Of a stretch of DNA of 13,857 nucleotides, positions 1 through 7,031 are shown piece by piece. Within the stretch, counting starts at the first letter, position 1; every line of letters starts with the position of its first letter. Under the pieces are notes generated by a model. It was not told where the DNA came from. It did not search any database and saw only the letters and a program-made list of their open reading frames with translations. Origin of the DNA: Acidobacteriota bacterium. Its GTDB lineage: Bacteria; Acidobacteriota; Terriglobia; Terriglobales; Acidobacteriaceae. The stretch is from the NCBI GenBank assembly GCA_021780095.1, contig JAJXZK010000367.1, positions 1 to 13,857 on the forward strand. The letters run 5' to 3'. Both the position numbers and the translations under genes were made by a program.

Positions 1-79
1 TACTCAAGTTTTGTAGACAAGACACTCCGCCACCGCTAACCTCTTTTTCAAGGGGCAGTTCTGGGGGAGGGCTGCTCTC

Positions 80-120
80 GCGCCCGTTGATCTTTCACAA
101 GATCCGGGCGCTTTTCTTTT
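80..120 (+). terminator. Intrinsic terminator 1 of a tandem pair
   Basis: GCGCCCG (80-86) pairs with CGGGCGC (105-111). Inside, GATCTT (89-94) pairs with AAGATC (99-104) around a TCAC loop, leaving a TT bulge. A T-rich tract (112-120) follows directly. This is the standard shape of a rho-independent terminator reading rightwards. It ends a transcript from an unseen gene or RNA to the left. Confidence 0.8.
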
Positions 121-146
121 GTCCAAACATTGATGTGATCAACGAG

Positions 147-178
147 CCCGCGCACGCTAGTGTGCGGGCCTTTTTTTT
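147..178 (+). terminator. Intrinsic terminator 2 of a tandem pair
   Basis: CCCGCGCAC (147-155) pairs with GTGTGCGGG (160-168) across a GCTA loop, with one G-U pair. Eight T residues (171-178) follow. It lies 26 nt after the first terminator and reads the same way, so it is either a backup or the end of a second short transcript. Confidence 0.85.
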
Positions 179-319
179 GCTGCACCAATCTGAGTTGAAT
201 TTGCGACCGAAGATGTCCTCGGCGCATCCTGTATTCTGGAGCAGTAGAGTCACAAAGCAGCTGTGAGACGTGAATCAAGGATCGCCGTGCGAAGCGGCGA
301 GACGGTTCCCGCAATCCCC

Positions 320-326
320 AAGGAGG
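320..326 (+). promoter_or_regulatory. Strong Shine-Dalgarno site of thioredoxin
   Basis: AAGGAGG lies 6 nt before the ATG at 333. It decides the start: an in-frame GTG at 270 would add 21 residues that thioredoxins lack, and it has no such site. Confidence 0.85.
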
Positions 327-332
327 AAGTCA

Positions 333-665
333 ATGGCAGGTAACGCAGTACTTGAAGTAATGGATGTAACGTTTGAGAAAGACGTATTGCAATCTGTCGA
401 GCCCGTCCTGGTGGATTTTTGGGCGGCATGGTGCGGACCCTGCAGAGCTTTGGGACCGGTGGTCGACGAAGTGGCGACCCAGTACCAGGGCAAGTTGAAG
501 GTGATGAAGATGGATGTGGACAGCAATTCGGCCACGCCAATGCGGTATGGGATTCGCGGCATTCCCGCCTTGTTGTTGTTCAAGGGCGGCAAGGTCGTGG
601 AGCAGATCGTAGGATTCGTACCCAAAGAAACGATCGATAAGGCGGTTCAGAAGCTCGTTGTCTAG
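333..665 (+). CDS. trxA: Thioredoxin
   Basis: Small cytosolic dithiol-disulfide oxidoreductase that reduces protein disulfides, using electrons from thioredoxin reductase in the classical system. The 110-residue product has the usual thioredoxin length. The active site is WCGPC (residues 33-37, cysteines 34 and 37). The buried aspartate is D28 in VDFWA, and the cis-proline is P78 in RGIPALLLF. The C-terminal helix is complete. The start was chosen at ATG 333 because AAGGAGG sits 6 nt upstream. The gene stands alone between a tandem terminator pair on the left and a strong hairpin on the right, so it is probably monocistronic. No reductase gene is adjacent. Family assignment is certain. Which of several thioredoxin paralogs of the genome it is cannot be told from here. 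Confidence 0.97.
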   Translation: MAGNAVLEVMDVTFEKDVLQSVEPVLVDFWAAWCGPCRALGPVVDEVATQYQGKLKVMKMDVDSNSATPMRYGIRGIPALLLFKGGKVVEQIVGFVPKETIDKAVQKLVV

Positions 666-682
666 GGTACGTTTTAGTATTC

Positions 683-715
683 AGAAAAGCCCGGCGCTAT
701 GCGCCGGGCTTTTCT
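683..715. terminator. Bidirectional terminator between trxA and lon
   Basis: A perfect 15-bp inverted repeat (683-697 and 701-715) with a TAT loop. The stem is GC-rich inside and ends in A-runs on the left and T-runs on the right, so it can stop transcripts from both sides. It lies 17 nt after the thioredoxin stop and 28 nt after the lon stop of the convergent gene. Confidence 0.92.
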
Positions 716-743
716 TTATCTGCCTATGTGCGATTGCCGTGGC

Positions 744-3167
744 CTATTGCTGAGCGACGTTTTCCAGCGGGGTTGGGGTCGGAACTCCAGCCATCAGGCC
801 ATGCTCACCGATCCCAGGCGCGTCGGGTGCAATCTCCGGCAATGGACCTTCGAGAGCGATCTTCAAGACTTCATCCATTTGATCCACAAAGTGCATCTTC
901 ATGCTTGATTTCAAATTGTCGGGGACTTCGGCGAGATCGTTCTTGTTTTCTCCGGGAAGGATTACTTCAAAGACGCCGGCACGATGGGCGGCGAGGAGTT
1001 TTTCTTTGAGGCCGCCGATGGGGAGTACTTTACCCCGCAGCGTAATTTCGCCGGTCATGGCGATATCACGACGGACAGGGATGCGAGTCAAGGCACTGGC
1101 GAGGGCGGTGGCGAGGGTGATGCCGGCGGAGGGGCCATCCTTGGGGATGGCGCCTTCCGGGACGTGAACGTGAATGTCTAGGCTGCGGTAGAAATCGCGT
1201 CCGAGGCCGAGATGGTGGGCGCGGCTACGGATGTAGGATAGTGCCGCCTGGGCAGACTCCTGCATGACTTCGCCGAGCTGGCCGGTGAGGGTCAGCTTGC
1301 CTTTGCCGTCGAGCACCTGGACCTCCGTGGAGAGGATGGAGCCGCCGACTTCCGTCCATGCCAGGCCCGTGACAAGTCCAATTTCACTTTGCTCGTGGAC
1401 CTGCGAGTGGCGAACCTTAGGCAAGCCGAGGAAATCCTGCAGATTGCCCGCCGTGATTTCTTCCTTGTGCTTGGGGCCGTTCTTCACGATGCGGCGAGCG
1501 ACTTTGCGGCAGACGTTACCGATTTCGCGTTCAAGATTGCGAACGCCGGCTTCGCGGGTATAGGAACGGATGATTTCCTGCAAAGCTTCCTGGGTGAAGA
1601 CGAGATTCTTCTCGTCGATACCGGTTTGCTCGCGCTGTTTGCGGAGCAGATATTGTTTGGCAATCTCGACCTTCTCATCCTCTGTGTAGCCGTGGAGGCG
1701 GAGGATTTCCATGCGGTCCTGCAGGGGAGCAGGGATGGTATGCAGGACGTTGGCGGTGGCGACGAAGAGCACCTGTGACAAATCGTATTCCACGTCAAGG
1801 TAGTGATCCTGGAAGGTGCCGTTCTGTTCGGGGTCCAGAACTTCCAGCAAGGCAGACGCCGGATCGCCGCGGAAATCGGAGGCCATCTTGTCGATTTCAT
1901 CCAGCATGAAGACGGGGTTTTTGGTGCCGGCCTTCTTCATGGACTGCAGAATCTGGCCCGGCATGGCGCCGATGTAGGTTCGGCGGTGGCCGCGAATTTC
2001 GGCCTCATCACGCACGCCGCCGAGCGACATGCGAACGAACTTGCGACCGGTGGCTTTGGCGATCGACATTCCCAGCGAAGTCTTGCCGACACCCGGAGGT
2101 CCGACGAAGCAGAGGATGGAGCCTTTGGGATTCTTGACCAGCTGGCGGACGGCGAGAAACTCGAGAATGCGTTCCTTGATTTTTTCCAGGCCGTAGTGAT
2201 CGGTGTTGAGAATTTTTTCAGCGTGATCGATGGAGCGAATCTCTTTGGATTTCTTTTTCCACGGAACGGCCAGCATCCAGTCCAGATAATTTCTGGAGAC
2301 AGTTGATTCAGCGGACATGGGCGGCATGGCTTCGAGCTTCTTCAGCTCCAACGTCGCTTTTTCAAAGACGTCTTTTGGCATGCCTGCCAATTCAATCTTC
2401 TTCTTCAGCTCGTCGAATTCGCTTTTCTCGCCGCGCCCGAGCTCCTTCTGGATGGCCTTGATTTTTTCGTTGAGGTAGTACTCTTTCTGGGCGCGCTCCA
2501 TCTGCCGCTTGACGCGGGACTGGACGTTGCGATCCATGCTCAGCTTTTCAATTTCAATTTCGAGAATCCCGACCAGATGATGCAGGCGCTCGACCGGCTC
2601 GAAGATGTCGAGCAGCATCTGTTTTTCTTCAATCGGCAACTGCAGATTGGCGGAGATAGTGTCGGCGAGTTTCCCGGGCTCTTCCATGCGAACCGCGGCA
2701 GCGACGGTTTCCAGGTTCAAAGCCTGCTGCAGCTTGACGTACTGCTCGAACAGGCCGGAGACGCGCTGCATGACCTGCTCGACGGCCTTGGTCATTTCGG
2801 TTTCGACAGTGCTGACGCGGAGCGTGGCGACGAAGAAGCCATCCGTGTCGACGATTTCTGTGGCCTTGGCGCGTTCAATGCCTTCGACCAGCACCTTGAT
2901 GTTGCCGTCGGGCATTTTGACACTTTGGACGATATTGCCGATGGTGCCGGTGGTGAAGATGTCCTTCTGCGTTGGCTCATCCTGCCCGGCGTCGTGCTGC
3001 GTGGCCAGAAAGATTTTACGATCGCCGGTGAGTGCTTCTTCCAGGGCGCGCACGCTGGATTCACGGCCGACAACGAACGGAGTCATCATGTACGGAAAGA
3101 TGACCATATCGCGGATCGGCATCATAGGGAGCTTGCGCAGCTCAAGATTTTCGCGGGATTCTTTCAC
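744..3167 (-). CDS. lon: ATP-dependent Lon protease (LonA type)
   Basis: Cytosolic AAA+ serine protease that degrades misfolded and short-lived regulatory proteins. Numbering is from the upstream in-frame GTG at 3173 (809 aa). The N-terminal substrate-binding domain spans about 11-205, followed by a helical region to about 300. The AAA+ module has Walker A GPPGVGKT (358-365) and Walker B FMLDEID (422-428). The C-terminal protease domain holds the catalytic dyad Ser682 (KDGPSAG) and Lys725 (GGLKEKL), with the 43-residue spacing of E. coli Lon. The protein is full length. I prefer the GTG at 3167 (807 aa), because GAGG (3173-3176) lies 5 nt before it and overlaps the GTG at 3173. The tail after about residue 777 is proline-rich and variable. 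The gene appears monocistronic and ends at the bidirectional hairpin. Confidence 0.97.
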   Translation of the reverse strand: MKESRENLELRKLPMMPIRDMVIFPYMMTPFVVGRESSVRALEEALTGDRKIFLATQHDAGQDEPTQKDIFTTGTIGNIVQSVKMPDGNIKVLVEGIERAKATEIVDTDGFFVATLRVSTVETEMTKAVEQVMQRVSGLFEQYVKLQQALNLETVAAAVRMEEPGKLADTISANLQLPIEEKQMLLDIFEPVERLHHLVGILEIEIEKLSMDRNVQSRVKRQMERAQKEYYLNEKIKAIQKELGRGEKSEFDELKKKIELAGMPKDVFEKATLELKKLEAMPPMSAESTVSRNYLDWMLAVPWKKKSKEIRSIDHAEKILNTDHYGLEKIKERILEFLAVRQLVKNPKGSILCFVGPPGVGKTSLGMSIAKATGRKFVRMSLGGVRDEAEIRGHRRTYIGAMPGQILQSMKKAGTKNPVFMLDEIDKMASDFRGDPASALLEVLDPEQNGTFQDHYLDVEYDLSQVLFVATANVLHTIPAPLQDRMEILRLHGYTEDEKVEIAKQYLLRKQREQTGIDEKNLVFTQEALQEIIRSYTREAGVRNLEREIGNVCRKVARRIVKNGPKHKEEITAGNLQDFLGLPKVRHSQVHEQSEIGLVTGLAWTEVGGSILSTEVQVLDGKGKLTLTGQLGEVMQESAQAALSYIRSRAHHLGLGRDFYRSLDIHVHVPEGAIPKDGPSAGITLATALASALTRIPVRRDIAMTGEITLRGKVLPIGGLKEKLLAAHRAGVFEVILPGENKNDLAEVPDNLKSSMKMHFVDQMDEVLKIALEGPLPEIAPDAPGIGEHGLMAGVPTPTPLENVAQQ

Positions 3168-3197
3168 AGGCACCTCTGGGGTTGAGTCTCTGTACCT

Positions 3198-3227
3198 ATT
3201 CTAAAGCAGTTCCACCATCATTCTGTC
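3198..3227 (-). promoter_or_regulatory. Weak candidate promoter for lon
   Basis: On the minus strand GACAGA (3227-3222) and TAGAAT (3203-3198) are separated by 18 nt, about 30 nt before the lon start. The -10 matches the consensus well; the -35 is poor. I saw no heat-shock operator of the CIRCE type. Treat this as a guess. Confidence 0.25.
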
Positions 3228-3393
3228 GCGGTGAAGAAACGCCGGGTACAGCTTCAGTGCGGAGAAGCTCGAGCGAGTCGTCTGGGCGACCAGCCACGGT
3301 CGGTACAAGCGCTGTGAGTCTTTGTTATCTGCGGCGCATTGGCTGCGAAGGTGATGCGGCGAATGCGCGATATATTTTGTGACACGAACCTTG

Positions 3394-3407
3394 CATCAAG
3401 CTTGATG
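3394..3407. repeat. 14-bp perfect palindrome upstream of lon
   Basis: CATCAAGCTTGATG is a perfect palindrome without a loop, the shape of a dimeric regulator site rather than of an RNA hairpin. It lies 34 nt beyond the mscL stop and about 230 nt upstream of lon. The lon upstream gap (3168-3440) holds no convincing gene. Confidence 0.4.
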
Positions 3408-3440
3408 TGATGAAATCGAATTCGTAATCCAATTGTTGCG

Positions 3441-3842
3441 TCACCCGACCGCTTGTGTGCAGTGCGCGCAGCGATGCGCGGCTGCTGGAATTTCGCTGAG
3501 ACATTCCGGACAGGTCTTCATCGCCGGGGGAGCAGGTGGTATGGGTTTGAATCTGGCAAGTATTTTGCCCAGCGGTAAAACGATGGCGAAATAAACCACG
3601 GCGGCAATAATCAGGAACGAGATGAGAGCGTTCAGAAAGTTGCCGTAGGTGATGACGCCTCCATGCACATGGAGTACCAGCGTGGAGAAATTCGGCTGGC
3701 CTACAGTGGCCGCGATCAATGGATTGATGATGTCTTTTACCAGTGAATTCACGATCGCGGTGAAGGCCGCGCCGATGATGACGGCGACGGCAAGATCGAC
3801 AACATTGCCGCGCAGAACAAAATCACGAAATCCTTTCAGCAT
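3441..3842 (-). CDS. mscL: Large-conductance mechanosensitive channel with zinc-ribbon tail
   Basis: Inner-membrane channel that opens under membrane tension and releases solutes during hypo-osmotic shock. The first 100 residues are a standard MscL: an amphipathic N-terminus (MLKGFRDFVLRGNVVDLAVA), TM1 at about 14-38, a periplasmic loop, and TM2 at about 68-92. In place of the usual charged C-terminal helix there is a proline-rich linker (101-107) and a four-cysteine motif, CPEC (111-114) and CAHC (125-128), typical of a small zinc ribbon on the cytosolic side. Total length is 133 aa. The ATG at 3842 has AAGGGAG 7 nt upstream, within the loop of a hairpin (3841-3865). The gene is divergent from the scoA leader. 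The channel call is firm; zinc binding is inferred from the cysteine spacing. Confidence 0.95.
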   Translation of the reverse strand: MLKGFRDFVLRGNVVDLAVAVIIGAAFTAIVNSLVKDIINPLIAATVGQPNFSTLVLHVHGGVITYGNFLNALISFLIIAAVVYFAIVLPLGKILARFKPIPPAPPAMKTCPECLSEIPAAAHRCAHCTQAVG

Positions 3843-3865
3843 TTCGAAGCTCCCTTATTCGAAAT
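3841..3865 (-). promoter_or_regulatory. Hairpin around the mscL ribosome-binding site
   Basis: In the mRNA, ATTTCGAA (3865-3858) and TTCGAAAT (3848-3841) can form an 8-bp stem around a 9-nt loop that holds the Shine-Dalgarno AAGGGAG. The stem includes the first two bases of the AUG. The stem is AU-rich and only moderately stable. A role in controlling translation is inferred. Confidence 0.4.
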
Positions 3866-3986
3866 TGATGCAACCGCCGGCGACGGGTTCTCATCGATGT
3901 ACACCGTCGAGCGGAGTTGCCAGCATCCTATCATCGCGGGGGCCAAATAAGCGAAAAGAATCAGGCGGCGGCATTGGAGGAGTTCG

Positions 3987-4094
3987 ATGTCAGTGGAAAT
4001 TCTTGGAGGAATCTCATGGCCTGCGATATTCTCCAGAGGTTCCGAAGCGACGCCACGCGGCATGGATGGAAGACGCGCGAATGAGGATGCATGA
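3987..4094 (+). CDS. Possible 35-aa leader ORF coupled to scoA
   Basis: A short ORF (MSVEILGGISWPAIFS...) starts at ATG 3987 with GGAGGAG (3976-3982) 4 nt upstream. Its TGA (4092-4094) overlaps the scoA ATG (4091-4093) in an ATGA junction, the classic arrangement for translational coupling. Another frame contains a second short ORF of 22 codons (4016-4084), also with GGAGG 6 nt before its ATG. Its TGA overlaps the scoA ribosome-binding site (GAGG, 4083-4086). I recognise no family for either peptide, and no amino acid is strikingly enriched. One of them may be a leader peptide tuning scoA, or the junctions may be accidental. Confidence 0.35.
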   Translation: MSVEILGGISWPAIFSRGSEATPRGMDGRRANEDA

Positions 4095-4783
4095 ATAAGG
4101 TGTGGCCCACGGCGGATGCCGCCATCGAGGATATTGCTGATGGCGCGACGATTATGTTCGGCGGCTTCGGGCTGTGCGGCATTCCAGAAAATCTGATCGA
4201 TGCGCTGGTGCGGAAGCGCGTGCGACATCTACATACCATCAGCAACAATATGGGTGTCGATGGGTTTGGCATGGGACGCATGCTGGAGGCCGACATGATC
4301 GATTCTCACACCGGCAGCTACGTGGGTGAAAACAAGCTGTTGGAAGAGCGCGTATTGGCGGGTAAGTTGGACTTGAGGCTAATTCCGCAGGGGACACTGG
4401 CGGAGAGAATTCGAGCGGGAGGCGCGGGCATCCCGGCGTTTTATACGCCGGCAGGGGTGGGGACGGTGGTGGCTGAGGGCAAGGAGTCCCGCGAGTTTGA
4501 CGGAAAAATGTATTTGCTGGAGCGGGGGCTGCGAGCGGATTTTGCACTGATCAAAGCGTGGAAAGGCGATCGCATGGGGAACCTGATTTATCGCAAGACG
4601 GCGCGCAATTTTAATCCCATGATGGCCACAGCCGGGCGCATTACGATTGCCGAAGTGGAAGAGTTAGTCGCGCCGGGAGAGCTTGGGCCAGACCAGGTGA
4701 TGACGCCGGGTATTTATGTGCAGCGATTGGTTCTGGGCAAGCATGAGAAGCGGATCGAGCGGCGGACGGTGCGAACAGGGTAG
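4091..4783 (+). CDS. scoA: 3-oxoacid CoA-transferase, subunit A
   Basis: Alpha subunit of a family I CoA-transferase that moves CoA between succinyl-CoA (or acetyl-CoA) and acetoacetate, for ketone-body or short-chain acid use in the cytosol. The glycine-rich motif GGFGLCGIPENLI (24-36) near the N-terminus is the family signature. SYVGENKLLEE (76-86) and NPMMATAGRITIAEVEE (175-191) match SCOT/AtoD alpha subunits. The length (230 aa) is normal. The ATG at 4091 has GAGG 4 nt upstream and overlaps the stop of a short leader ORF. The beta subunit follows on the same strand, but 337 nt later with an antisense membrane-protein gene between them. The exact acyl substrate (acetoacetate versus another 3-oxoacid) cannot be fixed from sequence, though the succinyl-CoA:acetoacetate type fits best. 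Confidence 0.95.
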   Translation: MNKVWPTADAAIEDIADGATIMFGGFGLCGIPENLIDALVRKRVRHLHTISNNMGVDGFGMGRMLEADMIDSHTGSYVGENKLLEERVLAGKLDLRLIPQGTLAERIRAGGAGIPAFYTPAGVGTVVAEGKESREFDGKMYLLERGLRADFALIKAWKGDRMGNLIYRKTARNFNPMMATAGRITIAEVEELVAPGELGPDQVMTPGIYVQRLVLGKHEKRIERRTVRTG

Positions 4784-4792
4784 CGAATTCTA

Positions 4793-5080
4793 TTATTTGG
4801 TGATGAAGGGATAGAGTGCGAGGAAGAGAATCATCGTCAATATCAGCGCGTCCATATACAGGCTGATGAGGACGGCGCCGTGATACCAGCTCCAACGACC
4901 GCGAATGCAGCGGAAGGTTTCTACCATGCCTGCGGCGGCGCCGAGGACCGGCAGCAGCATGGCGAGATTGGCCTGATCGAAGGGAAACTTTGCCAGCGGA
5001 AATGAGATGGCGAGGCTGACGAGAGCCAGCAAGTTGCCGCGCAGCAACGACGGAGACCGCAGATTGAGGAAGGAAGTCAT
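4793..5080 (-). CDS. Small three-helix membrane protein, unknown function
   Basis: I do not recognise a named family. From ATG 5080 the 95-residue product has an N-terminal cationic patch (LRSPSLLRGN), then three hydrophobic stretches at about 15-31, 37-53 and 67-92, linked by a positive loop (RCIRGRWSWYHG). This is a convincing inner-membrane protein pattern. The frame is open further upstream to 5191, but that extension would overlap the scoB start and is not membrane-like. There is no good Shine-Dalgarno before 5080. The gene sits on the opposite strand between scoA and scoB: it ends 9 nt from the scoA stop and starts 40 nt from the scoB start. Any role in acid or ketone metabolism is only suggested by position. 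Confidence 0.7.
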   Translation of the reverse strand: MTSFLNLRSPSLLRGNLLALVSLAISFPLAKFPFDQANLAMLLPVLGAAAGMVETFRCIRGRWSWYHGAVLISLYMDALILTMILFLALYPFITK

Positions 5081-5084
5081 GGTG

Positions 5085-5111
5085 CAGGGCCAGGGCGCAG
5101 GGTACAGGGAG
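5085..5111. repeat. Tandem CAGGG-based heptamer repeat
   Basis: Four head-to-tail units read CAGGGC, CAGGGCG, CAGGGTA and CAGGGAG. They fill most of the 40-nt gap between the divergent starts of the membrane-protein gene and scoB. The last unit supplies AGGGAG (5106-5111), a possible ribosome-binding site 9 nt before the scoB ATG. Change in copy number could therefore alter either gene's expression. Confidence 0.6.
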
Positions 5112-5120
5112 TAAAGGCCT

Positions 5121-5852
5121 ATGATGAACACTCTATCGAATTCCAACACAGGCAGGGAACAAGCGGGGGACAGGACCGCGTCCGTAGACAAGCGCGCGCA
5201 GCTGGTTGCGGGGATTGCGAAACGGGTGGCGCAGGAATTGCGCGACGGATTTTATGTGAATCTGGGCATCGGCATGCCAACTCTGGTGGCGAATCACGTA
5301 CCCGCTGGAATGGAAGTGGTGTTGCAGTCGGAAAATGGAATGCTGGGGGTGGGGCCGTATCCGCTGGCCGGGCAAGAAGATCCCGATTTGATTAACGCGG
5401 GCAAGGAGACCGTGAGCGAGCTGCCGGGGACGGCATATTTTTCCAGTGCAGACTCGTTCGCAATGATTCGCGGCGGCCACGTTGACCTGAGCGTGCTGGG
5501 CGCGATGGAAGTGGACGAGAAGGGCAACCTGGCGAACTGGATGATTCCGGGAAAGATGGTGAAAGGCATGGGCGGGGCCATGGACCTGGTGGCCAGCGCA
5601 CGCCGCGTGATTGTTGCCATGGAACACACGACGCGCGATGGGCGCCCGAAAATTCTATCGCGCTGCACGCTGCCGCTGACCGGGGTTGGAGTGGTGGATA
5701 CCATTGTGACCGAGCTGGCGTACATTCGCGTGACGCCGCAAGGGCTGGTGCTGGAAGAGATTGCGCCGGGAATTACGGTGGGCGAAGTGCAGGCAGTTAC
5801 CGAGCCGAAGCTGGTTGTTCCCGGCGAGCTGAAAATCATGTCGACAAATTAG
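5121..5852 (+). CDS. scoB: 3-oxoacid CoA-transferase, subunit B
   Basis: Beta subunit, carrying the catalytic glutamate that forms the glutamyl-CoA thioester intermediate. That residue is E71 in the [12 protein letters not shown] motif. Further family blocks are [15 protein letters not shown] (47-61), [20 protein letters not shown] (108-127) and the glycine-rich [17 protein letters not shown] (136-152). The 243-residue product carries about 20 extra N-terminal residues compared with typical ScoB/AtoA proteins. That stretch is polar and has no better internal start. ATG 5121 (or the adjacent ATG 5124) has AGGGAG or AAAGG upstream. It should pair with ScoA (4091-4783) in a heterotetramer. Because an antisense gene separates the two, scoB may be transcribed partly from its own promoter. 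Confidence 0.95.
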   Translation: MMNTLSNSNTGREQAGDRTASVDKRAQLVAGIAKRVAQELRDGFYVNLGIGMPTLVANHVPAGMEVVLQSENGMLGVGPYPLAGQEDPDLINAGKETVSELPGTAYFSSADSFAMIRGGHVDLSVLGAMEVDEKGNLANWMIPGKMVKGMGGAMDLVASARRVIVAMEHTTRDGRPKILSRCTLPLTGVGVVDTIVTELAYIRVTPQGLVLEEIAPGITVGEVQAVTEPKLVVPGELKIMSTN

Positions 5853-5886
5853 GGAGTCGGAATAAAGGATCGCAGTAAGCCGCGAC

Positions 5887-6957
5887 TTACGAGACGGCGT
5901 TGGCGTGCGCGATCTGTTCTACGCCCAGGCGCAGTGCCTGGTCATACGGCGGTTGCAGGACACCAAGTTCGGTGATGATGGCCGTGACATATTTTGCCGG
6001 AGTGACATCGAAAGCGGGGTTGGAAATCTCCGCGTTCGAAGGCGTGATCTGTTTGCCGTTGAAGTGGGTGACTTCGATCGCGGCGCGTTCTTCGATCGGG
6101 ATCTGCTCGCCCGTGGGTGTCGCCATGTCGATGGTGGACCAGGGAGCGGCAACGTAAAACGGAATGCCATGTTCCTTGGCGAGGACAGCTACGCCGTAGG
6201 TGCCAATTTTGTTGGCGACGTCGCCATTCGCGGCAATACGATCCGCGCCGACGATGACCGCCTTAATTTTTCCGGCGCGCATCTGGCTGGCGGCCATGTT
6301 GTCGCACAGGACCGTGGTGGGAATGTGGTCATGCAGCAGCTCCCAGGCGGTGAGTCGCGCACCCTGCAGGAAGGGCCGCGTTTCATCCGCGTAGACGTGC
6401 AATTTGTGTCCGCGTTCGACCGCGGCCCGAATCACACCGAGAGCGGTGCCGTAGCCGCAGGTCGCGAGCGCACCTGCATTGCAGTGGGTGAGGACGCCAC
6501 CGGTGCGGGGCATCAGCACAGCGCCGAATGCACCCATGGCGCGGCAGGCGGCGATGTCTTCGTCGTACATGCGGCGAGCTTCGGCGACGGCCGCCTGCTG
6601 AATTTGAGGAACGGTCGCGCAGGGTTCCTGCGACATGGCGCGCACCAGCTGACGGACCCGCTCAATGCCCCAAAACAGATTGACGGCGGTGGGGCGGGTG
6701 GCGGCGAGGGTATCGCAGATGATTTTTAGGTCATCGTCAAGTTGGGTGATATCGGCGGCCTGGCTGCGCTTCAGGCCGAGCGCTACGCCCATGGCGGCGC
6801 TGACACCGATGGCGGGTGCGCCGCGGACAATCATGGTGCGAATGACTTGAGCCACCGCGCGATAGTCTTCAGCGAGCACGTAGGTTTCTTCCAGCGGCAG
6901 CTTCGTCTGGTCGAGGAAGCGAACGCCGGCATCAGTCCATTCAAGGGTGGGAATCAT
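5887..6957 (-). CDS. mtnA: S-methyl-5-thioribose-1-phosphate isomerase
   Basis: Cytosolic isomerase of the methionine salvage pathway that converts the aldose 5-methylthioribose-1-phosphate to the ketose 5-methylthioribulose-1-phosphate. The 356-residue length is typical. Diagnostic motifs are [13 protein letters not shown] (45-57), the catalytic cysteine C159 in [28 protein letters not shown] (191-207), and the catalytic aspartate D239 in [13 protein letters not shown]. These match Cys160 and Asp240 of the Bacillus subtilis enzyme. The related eIF2B-alpha-like and ribose-1,5-bisphosphate isomerases are less likely given these motifs. The ATG at 6957 has no Shine-Dalgarno, yet a strong promoter ends only 9 nt before it, so the mRNA may be leaderless. 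No other salvage gene is present in the window. Confidence 0.96.
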   Translation of the reverse strand: MIPTLEWTDAGVRFLDQTKLPLEETYVLAEDYRAVAQVIRTMIVRGAPAIGVSAAMGVALGLKRSQAADITQLDDDLKIICDTLAATRPTAVNLFWGIERVRQLVRAMSQEPCATVPQIQQAAVAEARRMYDEDIAACRAMGAFGAVLMPRTGGVLTHCNAGALATCGYGTALGVIRAAVERGHKLHVYADETRPFLQGARLTAWELLHDHIPTTVLCDNMAASQMRAGKIKAVIVGADRIAANGDVANKIGTYGVAVLAKEHGIPFYVAAPWSTIDMATPTGEQIPIEERAAIEVTHFNGKQITPSNAEISNPAFDVTPAKYVTAIITELGVLQPPYDQALRLGVEQIAHANAVS

Positions 6958-6966
6958 ACAGTACGT

Positions 6967-6995
6967 ATTTTATGGCACACGACGTAATGTGCCAA
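6967..6995 (-). promoter_or_regulatory. Strong sigma-70-type promoter of mtnA
   Basis: On the minus strand TTGGCA (6995-6990) and TAAAAT (6972-6967) are separated by exactly 17 nt, and each differs from consensus at one position. Transcription would start at about 6960, some 3 nt before the mtnA ATG, which fits the missing Shine-Dalgarno. A palindrome fills the spacer. Confidence 0.65.
6973..6994. promoter_or_regulatory. Palindrome inside the mtnA promoter
   Basis: TGGCACA (6973-6979) and TGTGCCA (6988-6994) form a perfect inverted repeat with an 8-nt centre. It overlaps the -35 box and reaches to the edge of the -10, the classical position for a repressor operator. The binding protein is unknown, and a similarity to known regulator boxes is not claimed. 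Confidence 0.5.
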
Positions 6996-7031
6996 AAGGG
7001 ATCGGGAGTTGTCGCTTCTGCGCGTCTAGCT

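Larger units (their letters stand above)
1..332. other. Gene-free stretch before thioredoxin
   Basis: No convincing gene is visible here. One frame runs from the left edge to a TAA at 37-39 and could be the last dozen codons of an upstream gene, but nothing in it is recognisable. Two intrinsic terminators follow (80-120 and 147-178). The rest, 179-332, is the untranslated lead-in of the thioredoxin gene. It contains a small hairpin, TCGCCG (282-287) with CGGCGA (295-300), about 32 nt before the start codon. I found no promoter with good -35/-10 spacing. A small RNA ending at the first terminator is possible, but I do not recognise one. Confidence 0.5.

Noticed and set aside
195..237. TTGAAT and TATTCT as a thioredoxin promoter
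   Set aside because: The 31-nt spacing is far outside the usable range.
2577..3204. Long open frames of about 200 codons on the plus strand
   Set aside because: They lie wholly antisense to the N-terminal half of lon, have no family pattern, and follow from the GC-rich codon bias of lon.
3182..3382. A 66-codon open frame upstream of lon
   Set aside because: It has no ribosome-binding site, is of low complexity (rich in S, R and G), and overlaps the lon promoter region.
5875..5890. GTAAG-N6-CTTAC hairpin between scoB and mtnA
   Set aside because: The stem is only 5 bp, there is no T-tract, and it overlaps the mtnA stop, so it does not qualify as a terminator.
5905..6729. A 274-codon open frame on the plus strand
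   Set aside because: It is antisense to mtnA. Its glycine- and arginine-rich composition is typical of a shadow frame, and all conserved motifs are on the other strand.
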